A stretch of DNA of 5,890 nt from CAZIOI01 sp964540855 (lineage in GTDB: Bacteria > Patescibacteriota > UBA1384 > DTJR01): NCBI GenBank assembly GCA_964540855.1, contig CAZIOI010000035.1, positions 1 to 5,890 on the forward strand, written 5' to 3'. Positions 1-4,928 of this stretch are shown here, piece after piece (within the stretch, counting starts at the first letter, position 1; each line of letters starts with the position of its first letter). Under the pieces are notes generated by a model. The model did not search any database. It was not told where the DNA came from and saw only the letters and a list, made by a program, of their open reading frames with translations. The position numbers and the translations under genes are program-made.

Positions 1-95
1 CGAACTTCGTCCAAAAAACACCGCCAATTTTCACTTTTTGTGAAATCGTAAGAATTAGCCTCGGCGCAAAACAATAAAAATACTGTAGCAATAAC

Positions 96-124
96 TTGTT
101 CGCTCCCAGGTTCTGAGCTATCAT
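96..124 (+). promoter_or_regulatory. Possible promoter of the GNAT-tail gene, giving a leaderless mRNA
   Basis: A -10-like TATCAT (119-124, five of six consensus bases) lies 17 bp after a weak -35-like TTGTTC (96-101). Transcription would begin about seven bases later, at or next to the A of the ATG at 131. No purine-rich Shine-Dalgarno sequence precedes that ATG; the bases before it read tttcat. Both points fit a leaderless message. The weak -35 keeps confidence modest. The rest of 1-95 shows only a small TTTCAC/GTGAAA hairpin with a T5 loop (29-45) and no supportable gene; a gene running off the left edge cannot be judged. Confidence 0.4.
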
Positions 125-130
125 TTTCAT

Positions 131-2935
131 ATGAGAACTAAAGAGGAATTTTTTGATCAGCCGAGTGAGACAAACAATGAAGAGTTCAAAACTGGGGCTA
201 ACCGTTTGAGTGGAAGGGAAACCGAAGACGCTGTTGCTTTTATAGAACAACTCTTTGAAAACATACTCGAAGATGCAATCGAATCTGACAGCAGCCAGGA
301 AAAACGAGACAATTTGGTCACAAATTTGTCACACATCAGAGAGACTTATTTTTCATATACCCCATGTGTATTTAGCCGAATACCTCTTGCAAAACAGCTA
401 GAACTTGCATCTAAACTGACACGCGTTCCAGAGATCCAGCGGTCTTTTGGGGCTGCTTTAGTTGGTGAAATAACTTATAGTATGTCTTTTTGCTCCAGTG
501 ACACTATTTTGGCAGTATCGGAATCCATAAGTCAGCTTCCGATACCTACAAAAATAGACGTTATCGATATGCTAAAAACCGTGTCTGTAAACTCTCTAGC
601 TAATTACAGTTGGGCGTCCGAGGCATTTGAAAACTGCAATAAATTAGTCGAATTAGTCGCGGCTCGGGCAGACCAACCGTTCGTGTCAATCGCCACAGGA
701 GCTTATCACAAAATAGTCGCCAGAGAATCAGATCGACCAACATTTACATTTGTAAAATTTTATGGCGACCCCAAGGATTCGCGAATAGCCGAACAGTTGC
801 CTAAACATACGAAGGAAGAGAGTGAATATCTTCAAAGAAGAATTACTGCGGATGTACCGCTTTCGCTCAGTTGTGAGATGGCCTTTGTGGCCTCGGACAC
901 AGTTGCAATTTTCGATCATTCGGCTATGCCAGCTTATTATGCCCACTGCGATAAGGAAGAAATTGAAGGTTTAGACCCGTCTTTGTCGCAAAAAACTCTA
1001 AGACGTCTGGAAAATGGAATATTACTTACCAGACAGCAACCACCACGAATAAAAGATGAGAAGTTTATTGATTTTATCGTCGACGAGGTTTTGCCGCAAA
1101 TGATGGAACTGGCAGGAGTTTTGCCCGAAGATCAAGCAGGATACCTTGCGGAACAGATAGGGATACTCTCGGAAGATGAATATGGGGAGTTTGTCTTGAG
1201 CAGAGGATATGTAAAGGAGGCAAATATCGGTCTTGCAAATCTTTACACCGATCTCAAACAACAAATCAAGGAAGGTCGTATAGATGCGAGTGAGGCTGAG
1301 GATATTTTTTCCTCAGAACGAGAGCGGATTGAAAATGAAATTGCAGAGTTTGTGGCAATGTATTTTTCATATCTCGATAGATTATCGGCAAATATAAGCC
1401 TTTTAATTAGTCGCATTGACGCGCTGGCGAAGGATTCTGCTAAACAAGAAGAAAGCCAATACTGTAAACTCAACTTTCTGAGGGTTCAGCAGTTATCTGG
1501 CGATTCCAAAATTAATCCCTTTGGGACAAGGCACGAATTAACTTCGTTAGTTCAAATTCTTTTACGACCGGGAATACGACATGAGATAGAACAGCGGCTC
1601 GGCAACATAGACCTATGCGAAATAAGTTTTGCTGCCCAGGTAAATCTCATAAAATTCCTTACAGAGACGGATGCAGAGCATTTTGAAAGGCTGTCTCAGG
1701 TATTATCGGCAAATCGATCATTCGCACGCGACATTTTAAACGCTTTTTTGTCTTGCTCGCAAGACATATCGATGGGAGAAAGCGTCATTGCGATTGCAGA
1801 GAATTTGGGAAATGAAAGCAGGCCGGTTTTTGAAAAATATTCGTCAATTGTTGACGGGTATCTCTCGATAGAGAATTTGCTTAAAAAATTATCTTCAGGT
1901 GTTTCAAAAACCAGTGCTTTCAGCGACGAGCAAACACAGAAAATCGCCAGAAAGATTCTCGACGAAGGGCGGGAAATCCTGCTATCAGTTTTGAGCAGTC
2001 CGTCAGCAGAAGAATTGCCGGACAAACAAGCACCGCAGGGCGTAAAATCGCCAATCAATAAAGAAATGCTAGATAGTTTGGCGGCACATGATGCCGTTTT
2101 GTCGATCTACAAGGAAGCGATCAGGGTGCAAAGAGAATCGGGGCAAGAAGTTGCGCCGGAATACTTGTACGGCGTAGAACTGACAATCTTGACCGGTCCC
2201 CAAATCTCCGCAAATGATAGTGAAATTATGCTGCAAATCGCGCGTAACAATTGGACACAGCCGCCAGACCCAACTGCGCCTGAGGCAGAATTGATAGCAG
2301 GCTGTATGAGAAAACTGGAGCCCGTTGCCATACAGGGCATCATAGATGGATTATCTTCCGATAATAACGAATTTTATATTTTGAAAGTTGAAGGTAAGAT
2401 AGCGGGCTTTATGCGCTTGGAAAATACTCCCCAAGGAGTTTACTTCGGCTCGTTTAACATCCACCCGAGTGCAAGAGGAGGATCTTTTGGTGGCTGGATG
2501 GTAGAAAAAATTATTTCGTCCAAGGCAGCTGATAATACCATCGTTGCCAGCTCATCACCTATGCAAGACGTTTCCGGTTTCTATATCAGTCCAAGGGGAG
2601 GCTTTGTGGTCAGCGGATTAACCGAGGATGTGGCTGGAACAGGAGAGGCGTTATTTGATCTTTACAGAAATGACCGGGAAAATAATGCATATACTTCTTG
2701 GCAAATGGGGCAAGATCAACTGGTAGAAGCTGAAAAAACCGGCGGAAAAGTCGGGCAAATAACCGTATTTAGGCACGATCACCTGTCGCCCGAGGATTAT
2801 GAAAAATTTGTTGTCAATCTCAAGGACCAGCTTGCTCGAGGTAACGTGATGACTCGATTCTTCAGACACCCCAAAAATAGTATGGTTAAATATTCTGTCT
2901 TTGAACCAAAAAATCAAGGTGTATTTCAGGAGTGA
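131..2935 (+). CDS. Large helical protein with C-terminal GNAT-like acyltransferase domain (934 aa)
   Basis: I do not recognise this as a named gene. Residues 1 to about 690 are charged and predicted mainly helical, with no signal peptide or membrane segment, so the protein is probably cytoplasmic. A helical patch at about 462-521 (NPFGTRHELTSL, then a run ending in IKFL) looks like a compact domain. From about 695 to 850 the pattern is GNAT-like: strand-rich text around EFYILKVEGKIAGFMRLE, then motif A-like HPSARGGSFGGWM (R782 to G787, close to the family R-x-x-G-x-G/A acetyl-CoA loop but with Ser at the fourth position), then FYISPRGGF (817-825), resembling the motif B Y/F...GF segment. GNAT enzymes move acyl groups from acyl-CoA to amines; the substrate here is unknown. 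The ATG at 131 has no Shine-Dalgarno and fits a leaderless start. The gene ends 12 bp before the convergent regulator gene. The ORF is secure; the GNAT call is probable; the role of the long N-terminal part is unknown. Confidence 0.85.
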   Translation: MRTKEEFFDQPSETNNEEFKTGANRLSGRETEDAVAFIEQLFENILEDAIESDSSQEKRDNLVTNLSHIRETYFSYTPCVFSRIPLAKQLELASKLTRVPEIQRSFGAALVGEITYSMSFCSSDTILAVSESISQLPIPTKIDVIDMLKTVSVNSLANYSWASEAFENCNKLVELVAARADQPFVSIATGAYHKIVARESDRPTFTFVKFYGDPKDSRIAEQLPKHTKEESEYLQRRITADVPLSLSCEMAFVASDTVAIFDHSAMPAYYAHCDKEEIEGLDPSLSQKTLRRLENGILLTRQQPPRIKDEKFIDFIVDEVLPQMMELAGVLPEDQAGYLAEQIGILSEDEYGEFVLSRGYVKEANIGLANLYTDLKQQIKEGRIDASEAEDIFSSERERIENEIAEFVAMYFSYLDRLSANISLLISRIDALAKDSAKQEESQYCKLNFLRVQQLSGDSKINPFGTRHELTSLVQILLRPGIRHEIEQRLGNIDLCEISFAAQVNLIKFLTETDAEHFERLSQVLSANRSFARDILNAFLSCSQDISMGESVIAIAENLGNESRPVFEKYSSIVDGYLSIENLLKKLSSGVSKTSAFSDEQTQKIARKILDEGREILLSVLSSPSAEELPDKQAPQGVKSPINKEMLDSLAAHDAVLSIYKEAIRVQRESGQEVAPEYLYGVELTILTGPQISANDSEIMLQIARNNWTQPPDPTAPEAELIAGCMRKLEPVAIQGIIDGLSSDNNEFYILKVEGKIAGFMRLENTPQGVYFGSFNIHPSARGGSFGGWMVEKIISSKAADNTIVASSSPMQDVSGFYISPRGGFVVSGLTEDVAGTGEALFDLYRNDRENNAYTSWQMGQDQLVEAEKTGGKVGQITVFRHDHLSPEDYEKFVVNLKDQLARGNVMTRFFRHPKNSMVKYSVFEPKNQGVFQE

Positions 2936-2947
2936 CCTGAAGGATGA

Positions 2948-3742
2948 TCAACCAACCGTTGGTTTGGCCATATTCCACATAGCCCAAAAGAGTGATCTCA
3001 TCATATTCGCTATTAACGGATCATCAATAATCACACCTATTTTGACATTTGATTTAAGGGTCATAAATGAGACCGTGTCGTCATAAATATGCAAGCTTAC
3101 GCCTAACAGGTTTTTTTCAGTTTGAATCAACCTGTTGTCAGTAAACTGATAGGAATGTCTCGCAAAGTATTCCCTGTTAAACTTCGAGTCAAAAACAAGG
3201 TTGAGTTTGTTTTTCTGGGTCTTTTTGCGTTCGTTGGCATACCAGGAGTTAAGTTTCGGAATATACCTGATAATTGATTCTGCATCGATAAACGCCAAAA
3301 TATCGGATTTTGCCTTCAATGTGTCTTCTAGGACGGTTTTAACCGACTCCTCCCCCTCGAACACCTTTACTCCTGGTTTGTGATAAGAAAGGTTGTAAGT
3401 AGAAAGAAGTGTGGGCATAACCGCCTGAAGTTCTTTTTGCACCTCCAGAATAACTCTAGCGCAATTTTCAATATAATTCTCGAGATTGGTGGGGGGCTCG
3501 AGATAAAATCTCATCCTGCCGTTTACGGTCCTTTTTGAAATAAGCCCCTTTTCTAATAAGGAGTAGATATGGTTATATGCGTCACCGCGCTTTAGGTTTA
3601 CGCTCCTTATGATGTCTCCTGCGCCCGATTCGCTGTTTTCCAGCAGGTAATTGAAGATCAAGGTCTCTTTTTCGCTTAACCCCGCATTCCTTAGCAGATC
3701 CTTATAGCGCCCAAGTTCGCTTGTTTTTTGATCATTTTTCAT
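2948..3742 (-). CDS. TrmB-family transcriptional regulator (264 aa)
   Basis: This is a winged-helix DNA-binding regulator with a C-terminal effector domain. Residues 12-35 form the first helix (LLRNAGLSEKETLIFNYLL), 40-48 the second, and 51-65 (KRGDAYNHIYSLLEK) the likely recognition helix, followed by a wing at 67-82. A helical, possibly dimerising linker (about 84-112) leads to an effector-like domain from about 118 to 255 (starting VKVFEGEESVKTVLEDTL and ending IIDDPLIANMMRSLFWAMW), which resembles the ligand-sensing half of TrmB-like proteins in archaea and candidate-phyla bacteria. Family members often sense sugars; no ligand can be named here. I chose the ATG at 3742. An in-frame TTG at 3751 adds three codons, but it lies directly against the -10 box and upstream of the expected transcript start. 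The gene has its own promoter with an embedded palindrome and diverges from the structured RNA. It is convergent with the GNAT-tail gene, with no clear terminator in the 12-bp gap. Confidence 0.85.
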   Translation of the reverse strand: MKNDQKTSELGRYKDLLRNAGLSEKETLIFNYLLENSESGAGDIIRSVNLKRGDAYNHIYSLLEKGLISKRTVNGRMRFYLEPPTNLENYIENCARVILEVQKELQAVMPTLLSTYNLSYHKPGVKVFEGEESVKTVLEDTLKAKSDILAFIDAESIIRYIPKLNSWYANERKKTQKNKLNLVFDSKFNREYFARHSYQFTDNRLIQTEKNLLGVSLHIYDDTVSFMTLKSNVKIGVIIDDPLIANMMRSLFWAMWNMAKPTVG

Positions 3743-3751
3743 AGTGGTCAA

Positions 3752-3780
3752 ATTCTAACAATAATTTTAATTATTGTCAA
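3752..3780 (-). promoter_or_regulatory. Strong promoter of the TrmB-like regulator gene
   Basis: On the minus strand, TTGACA (3780-3775) is followed by exactly 17 bases and then TAGAAT (3757-3752). The first matches the -35 consensus fully, the second matches five of six -10 bases. Transcription should start near 3744-3746, only two to four bases before the ATG at 3742. The mRNA would be leaderless or nearly so, and no Shine-Dalgarno could fit. Confidence 0.75.
3758..3777. promoter_or_regulatory. Palindromic operator inside the regulator's own promoter
   Basis: The arms ACAATAATT (3758-3766) and AATTATTGT (3769-3777) are perfect 9-base inverted repeats around a TT centre. The palindrome fills the whole promoter spacer and runs three bases into the -35 box, so a bound protein would block RNA polymerase. 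A dimeric winged-helix regulator encoded immediately downstream makes negative autoregulation the simplest reading. The AT-rich sequence raises the chance of accidental palindromes, but arm length and placement argue against that. Confidence 0.6.
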
Positions 3781-3792
3781 TAAACTTTGACA
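3775..3792. repeat. Second inverted repeat TGTCAA / TTGACA
   Basis: TGTCAA (3775-3780) and TTGACA (3787-3792) are 6-base inverted repeats separated by six bases. The left arm is also the -35 box of the regulator promoter. It may be a second operator half-site pair, or two divergent -35-like boxes; no matching -10 is visible for the rightward one (3810-3815 reads atggat). Confidence 0.35.
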
Positions 3793-3845
3793 GTAATATA
3801 TAAACAGCAATGGATTTAAGGTATAATTAGTCGTTGTTTAGATTC

Positions 3846-3863
3846 AATATTTAAATAAATATT
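3846..3863. repeat. AT-only inverted repeat in the divergent control region
   Basis: AATATTT (3846-3852) and AAATATT (3857-3863) are perfect 7-base arms around AAAT. The site lies between the two divergent promoters and could be a regulator or nucleoid-protein site. The surrounding 3780-3900 is almost all A and T, so chance is a real explanation. Confidence 0.25.
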
Positions 3864-3905
3864 TCTATATAAATTTTGTTACATGAAAATATATGTCATA
3901 AACCC

Positions 3906-3934
3906 TTGACAAACCAGCGAGGATATGTTATTAT
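3906..3934 (+). promoter_or_regulatory. Strong sigma70-type promoter of the structured RNA
   Basis: TTGACA (3906-3911) and TATTAT (3929-3934) are separated by exactly 17 bp. The -35 is perfect and the -10 has five of six consensus bases. An AT-rich tract upstream (3841-3900) could act as an UP element. The start of transcription is expected at about 3940-3943, right at the first helix of the RNA. No Shine-Dalgarno or credible ORF follows for nearly 1 kb. Confidence 0.8.
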
Positions 3935-3939
3935 GCCGT

Positions 3940-4073
3940 GTTACGCTGAAAAACCTGAAATGACAAACGTAACGAGCACCTTACAAAAGCAGAACTGATG
4001 AATACATGCGAACGGCTTGCGGTCCTCTGAAGCTTCTAGCGAAGAGAAACAACAAGCAAAGCTTCTGTAAGTG
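3940..4073 (+). other. 5' domain of the structured RNA
   Basis: GTTACG (3940-3945) pairs with CGTAAC (3968-3973), placing the first helix exactly at the predicted transcript start. Next, 3977-3990 pairs with 4061-4073 as 12 base pairs with one bulged C (3980) and one A-C mismatch (3986/4065). Between the arms is CTTC-TAGC-GAAG (4033-4044), a small hairpin. Part of the 3' arm could pair differently, since GTAAT (4073-4077) is complementary to ATTAC (4093-4097). Confidence 0.5.
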
Positions 4074-4105
4074 TAATTTGACAAATAGATACATTACGTA
4101 GTACG

Positions 4106-4187
4106 GCACGATCCCTTCATCTTGTCGACCTGTTTGCATATTCCTAAATTAGGATACTGCGACGGGTCGTAAGGTGAGGGGGCGTGC
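4106..4187 (+). other. Long 82-nt hairpin domain of the structured RNA
   Basis: GCACG and one flanking G (4106-4110) pair with 4183-4187. After a small internal loop, 4113-4124 pairs with 4170-4181, and after one bulged T (4125), CGACC (4126-4130) pairs with GGTCG (4165-4169). That is 22 pairs in total, three of them G-U. A distal stem GCA/TGC (4136-4138/4158-4160) and TCCT/AGGA (4142-4145/4151-4154) closes an aaatt loop. This is the strongest single helix in the region and very unlikely by chance. Confidence 0.75.
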
Positions 4188-4232
4188 GCTCACGAACAAT
4201 CAATTCCTATTATATATAGGCCGTTCGCGAGC
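4188..4232 (+). other. Hairpin directly abutting the long hairpin
   Basis: GCTC (4188-4191) pairs with GAGC (4229-4232); after an A-C mismatch, CGAAC (4193-4197) pairs with GTTCG (4223-4227); distally CCTAT (4206-4210) pairs with ATAGG (4216-4220) around tatat. It begins at the base following the previous helix, so the two stems could stack coaxially. Confidence 0.6.
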
Positions 4233-4233
4233 T

Positions 4234-4288
4234 CTTGTAATTTTCCCCAGTGATTGTACAAGGGGAAGTTCCACATAGGAGTTTCCCC
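4234..4288 (+). other. Switch-like region with competing C4/G4 helices
   Basis: GGGGAAGTTCC (4262-4272) pairs with GGAGTTTCCCC (4278-4288) as 11 pairs including two adjacent G-U pairs, loop acata. The same GGGGAA (4262-4267) can instead pair with TTCCCC (4243-4248) upstream. A third helix, CTTGTA/TACAAG (4234-4239/4257-4262), is compatible with the first fold. Two equal C-tracts competing for one G-tract is the arrangement found in riboswitches, but could also be incidental. Confidence 0.45.
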
Positions 4289-4298
4289 GCTTTCTTAA

Positions 4299-4386
4299 CC
4301 CCACTAGCGAAGTGGGGCATCCTTTACCGGACTTGAAGTTTGAGTCCGGTAACAGGGTGCAAGCCCTGTTGGGCCTGCTCGGGTCC
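4299..4386 (+). other. Four consecutive near-perfect hairpins
   Basis: CCCCACT/AGTGGGG (4299-4305/4311-4317, loop AGCGA), ACCGGACT/AGTCCGGT (4326-4333/4343-4350, nine-base loop), AACAGGG/CCCTGTT (4351-4357/4364-4370, loop TGCAAG) and GGGCC/GGTCC (4371-4375/4382-4386, one G-U). The last three abut with no linker. Their sequences are unrelated, so they are not copies of one repeat; they look like arms of a multi-branched RNA. Confidence 0.65.
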
Positions 4387-4400
4387 ATCTACCTATAATA

Positions 4401-4478
4401 CGGTGGTAAACCGCTATCACCCCCAAGGTGACAGCGAGACGAGCATAGCGATCATCGCTTTGGCTTTAGCGATGATCG
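4401..4478 (+). other. Central hairpins of the structured RNA
   Basis: GCT-A-TCACC (4413-4421) pairs with GGTGA-C-AGC (4427-4435) around cccaa, with one A-C mismatch. CGATCATCGCT (4449-4459) pairs perfectly with AGCGATGATCG (4468-4478) around an eight-base loop. The left arm of the second hairpin is itself nearly palindromic (AGCGAT-C-ATCGCT, 4447-4459), so it has an alternative local fold. An A6 run (4481-4486) follows; the lack of T residues there makes it unlike a terminator. Confidence 0.6.
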
Positions 4479-4494
4479 TGAAAAAAGCAGGTGA

Positions 4495-4661
4495 CTTTTC
4501 CATGGGAGAAGCATCGGCAAAGGCCTATCCGCTTTCTCCGGAGGAGGAGAGCGGAGAAACCCGATCTTGGTTGTTAAATCAACCGAGACTGGGTCAAGCG
4601 GCTTTTGCCGCTATCCTCCTCCTACCAGTGCCCCGCCATCCTCATTGGACAGGCGGGGCAC
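4495..4661 (+). other. 3' domain of the structured RNA with a possible long-range helix
   Basis: Hairpins: 4495-4501/4505-4511 (7 pairs), TCCGCT.../...AGCGGA (4528-4537/4546-4555, about 10 pairs), 4560-4573/4580-4593 (13 of 14 pairs, loop ttaaat), AGCGGC/GCCGCT (4597-4602/4607-4612, loop tttt), and GTGCCCCGCC/GGCGGGGCAC (4628-4637/4652-4661, 10 perfect pairs). GGAGGAGGA (4540-4548) is perfectly complementary to TCCTCCTCC (4614-4622), which would give a pseudoknot or an alternative fold. The last GC-rich stem may mark the RNA's 3' boundary, but no U-tract follows directly; the nearest is TTTTT at 4684-4688. Confidence 0.6.
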
Positions 4662-4826
4662 CCTACTACTCGAGCCTAGAATATTTTTGTCTAACTATAC
4701 AGCTCACAAGGATATGCTGCGTAAAATTGTAATGTTCTTATAACCAACATCTGCTTTGATATTAGATTGTTTCTAACTTAGTGTCTATCCGAGATAGAGA
4801 CAAAACGAATTAGTATAACAGAAGAA

Positions 4827-4870
4827 GCGACCGTGCATCAAACCGCGGTCGCCTCCTTCTTTCCTTTCCC
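4827..4870 (+). terminator. Possible intrinsic terminator or attenuator before the zincin gene
   Basis: GCGACCG (4827-4833) pairs with CGGTCGC (4846-4852) around a 12-base loop, followed by the pyrimidine tract ctccttctttcctttccc (4853-4870). The tract is rich in U but broken by C, so termination would be partial. It lies between the structured RNA and the zincin start, where it could end the RNA or attenuate the operon. The flank CCTCCTT (4852-4858) is also an exact complement of AAGGAGG at 4916-4922. Confidence 0.4.
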
Positions 4871-4908
4871 AACGACAAATTTGTTGGAGGAGGAAAAAAA
4901 ACAACTCA

Positions 4909-4926
4909 CTCACCCAAGGAGGTGAG
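4909..4926 (+). promoter_or_regulatory. Perfect Shine-Dalgarno, partly held in a small hairpin
   Basis: AAGGAGGTGA (4916-4925) matches the full anti-Shine-Dalgarno complement and its GGAGG core ends six bases before the ATG at 4929, so this site decides the start. CTCACC (4909-4914) can pair with GGTGAG (4921-4926) around caagga, masking half of it. Such a weak stem could tune translation, but its effect is unproven. Confidence 0.6.
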
Positions 4927-4928
4927 AG

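Larger units (their letters stand above)
3940..4661 (+). ncRNA. Large, highly structured non-coding RNA of unrecognised class
   Basis: From the promoter start to the last strong hairpin, about 720 nt contain a near-continuous series of RNA helices and no convincing coding sequence. Helices I could verify base by base: 3977-3990/4061-4073, 4106-4187, 4188-4232, 4262-4288, 4299-4317, 4326-4350, 4351-4370, 4371-4386, 4413-4435, 4449-4478, 4495-4511, 4528-4555, 4560-4593, 4597-4612 and 4628-4661. Several use G-U pairs (for example 4116-4178, 4268-4282, 4269-4281, 4563-4590, 4568-4585), which a DNA palindrome would not need. I count about eleven G-U pairs against four A-C mismatches, so the plus strand is favoured as the RNA. 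I looked for RNase P, tmRNA, SRP, group I and group II intron and T-box hallmarks and found none convincing. The exact 3' end is uncertain: it may stop near 4661 or continue to the hairpin at 4827-4852. It could instead be a giant leader for the zincin operon. Confidence 0.65.
4662..4928 (+). other. Spacer and leader before the zincin operon
   Basis: No gene is visible here. The AT-rich part (4680-4826) has a small hairpin TGTCTATC...GATA-GA-GACA (4782-4802) and no convincing promoter. A weak TTGATA (4756-4761) with TAGTGT 17 bp downstream (4779-4784) is the best I see, and it is poor. Transcription of the zincin operon may therefore come from an unseen promoter or from readthrough of the structured RNA. 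Later come a terminator-like hairpin, a CCAAC/GTTGG hairpin (4869-4873/4883-4887), and two GGAGG sites (4886-4890 and 4918-4922), of which only the second is correctly spaced from a start codon. Confidence 0.5.

Noticed and set aside
29..45. TTTCAC/GTGAAA hairpin as a terminator of an upstream gene
   Set aside because: The stem is only six pairs and AT-rich, the T-run is the loop rather than a tail, and no gene end is visible in the few bases to its left.
3787..3827. Additional rightward promoter (TTGACA at 3787 or TATAAT at 3822)
   Set aside because: The TTGACA has no -10 at proper spacing, and the TATAAT has no -35; the region is AT-rich and the strong promoter at 3906 suffices.
4398..4436. 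T-box-like segment (GGTGGTAAACCG followed by CACCCC)
   Set aside because: It resembles the GGGTGGNACCGCG antiterminator, but with an extra base and with no specifier domain, no following U-tract terminator and no amino-acid or tRNA-synthetase gene downstream.
4320..4440. RNase P RNA resemblance (agtccgg, cagggtg, ggtaaac fragments)
   Set aside because: The universally conserved core GAGGAAAGTCC and the 3' AGA..AATG element are absent, and the matching fragments are arms of perfect local hairpins.
4184..4661. Group II intron (GTGCG at 4184 as a 5' boundary)
   Set aside because: No domain V hairpin with its AGC triad and GNRA loop is visible, no exons are interrupted and there is no maturase gene.
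4340..4732. 130-codon plus-strand ORF with a TTG start
   Set aside because: It starts inside a hairpin, has no ribosome site, and runs through six or more helices whose arms dictate the codons. The translation looks low-complexity and shows no domain. Best explained as a chance ORF in a GC-rich structured RNA.
3935..4928. tmRNA, SRP RNA or tRNA genes
   Set aside because: No tRNA-like ends, no T-loop TTCGA element, no SRP GGAAGCAG-type apical motif, and no tag reading frame with a terminal Ala pair was seen.
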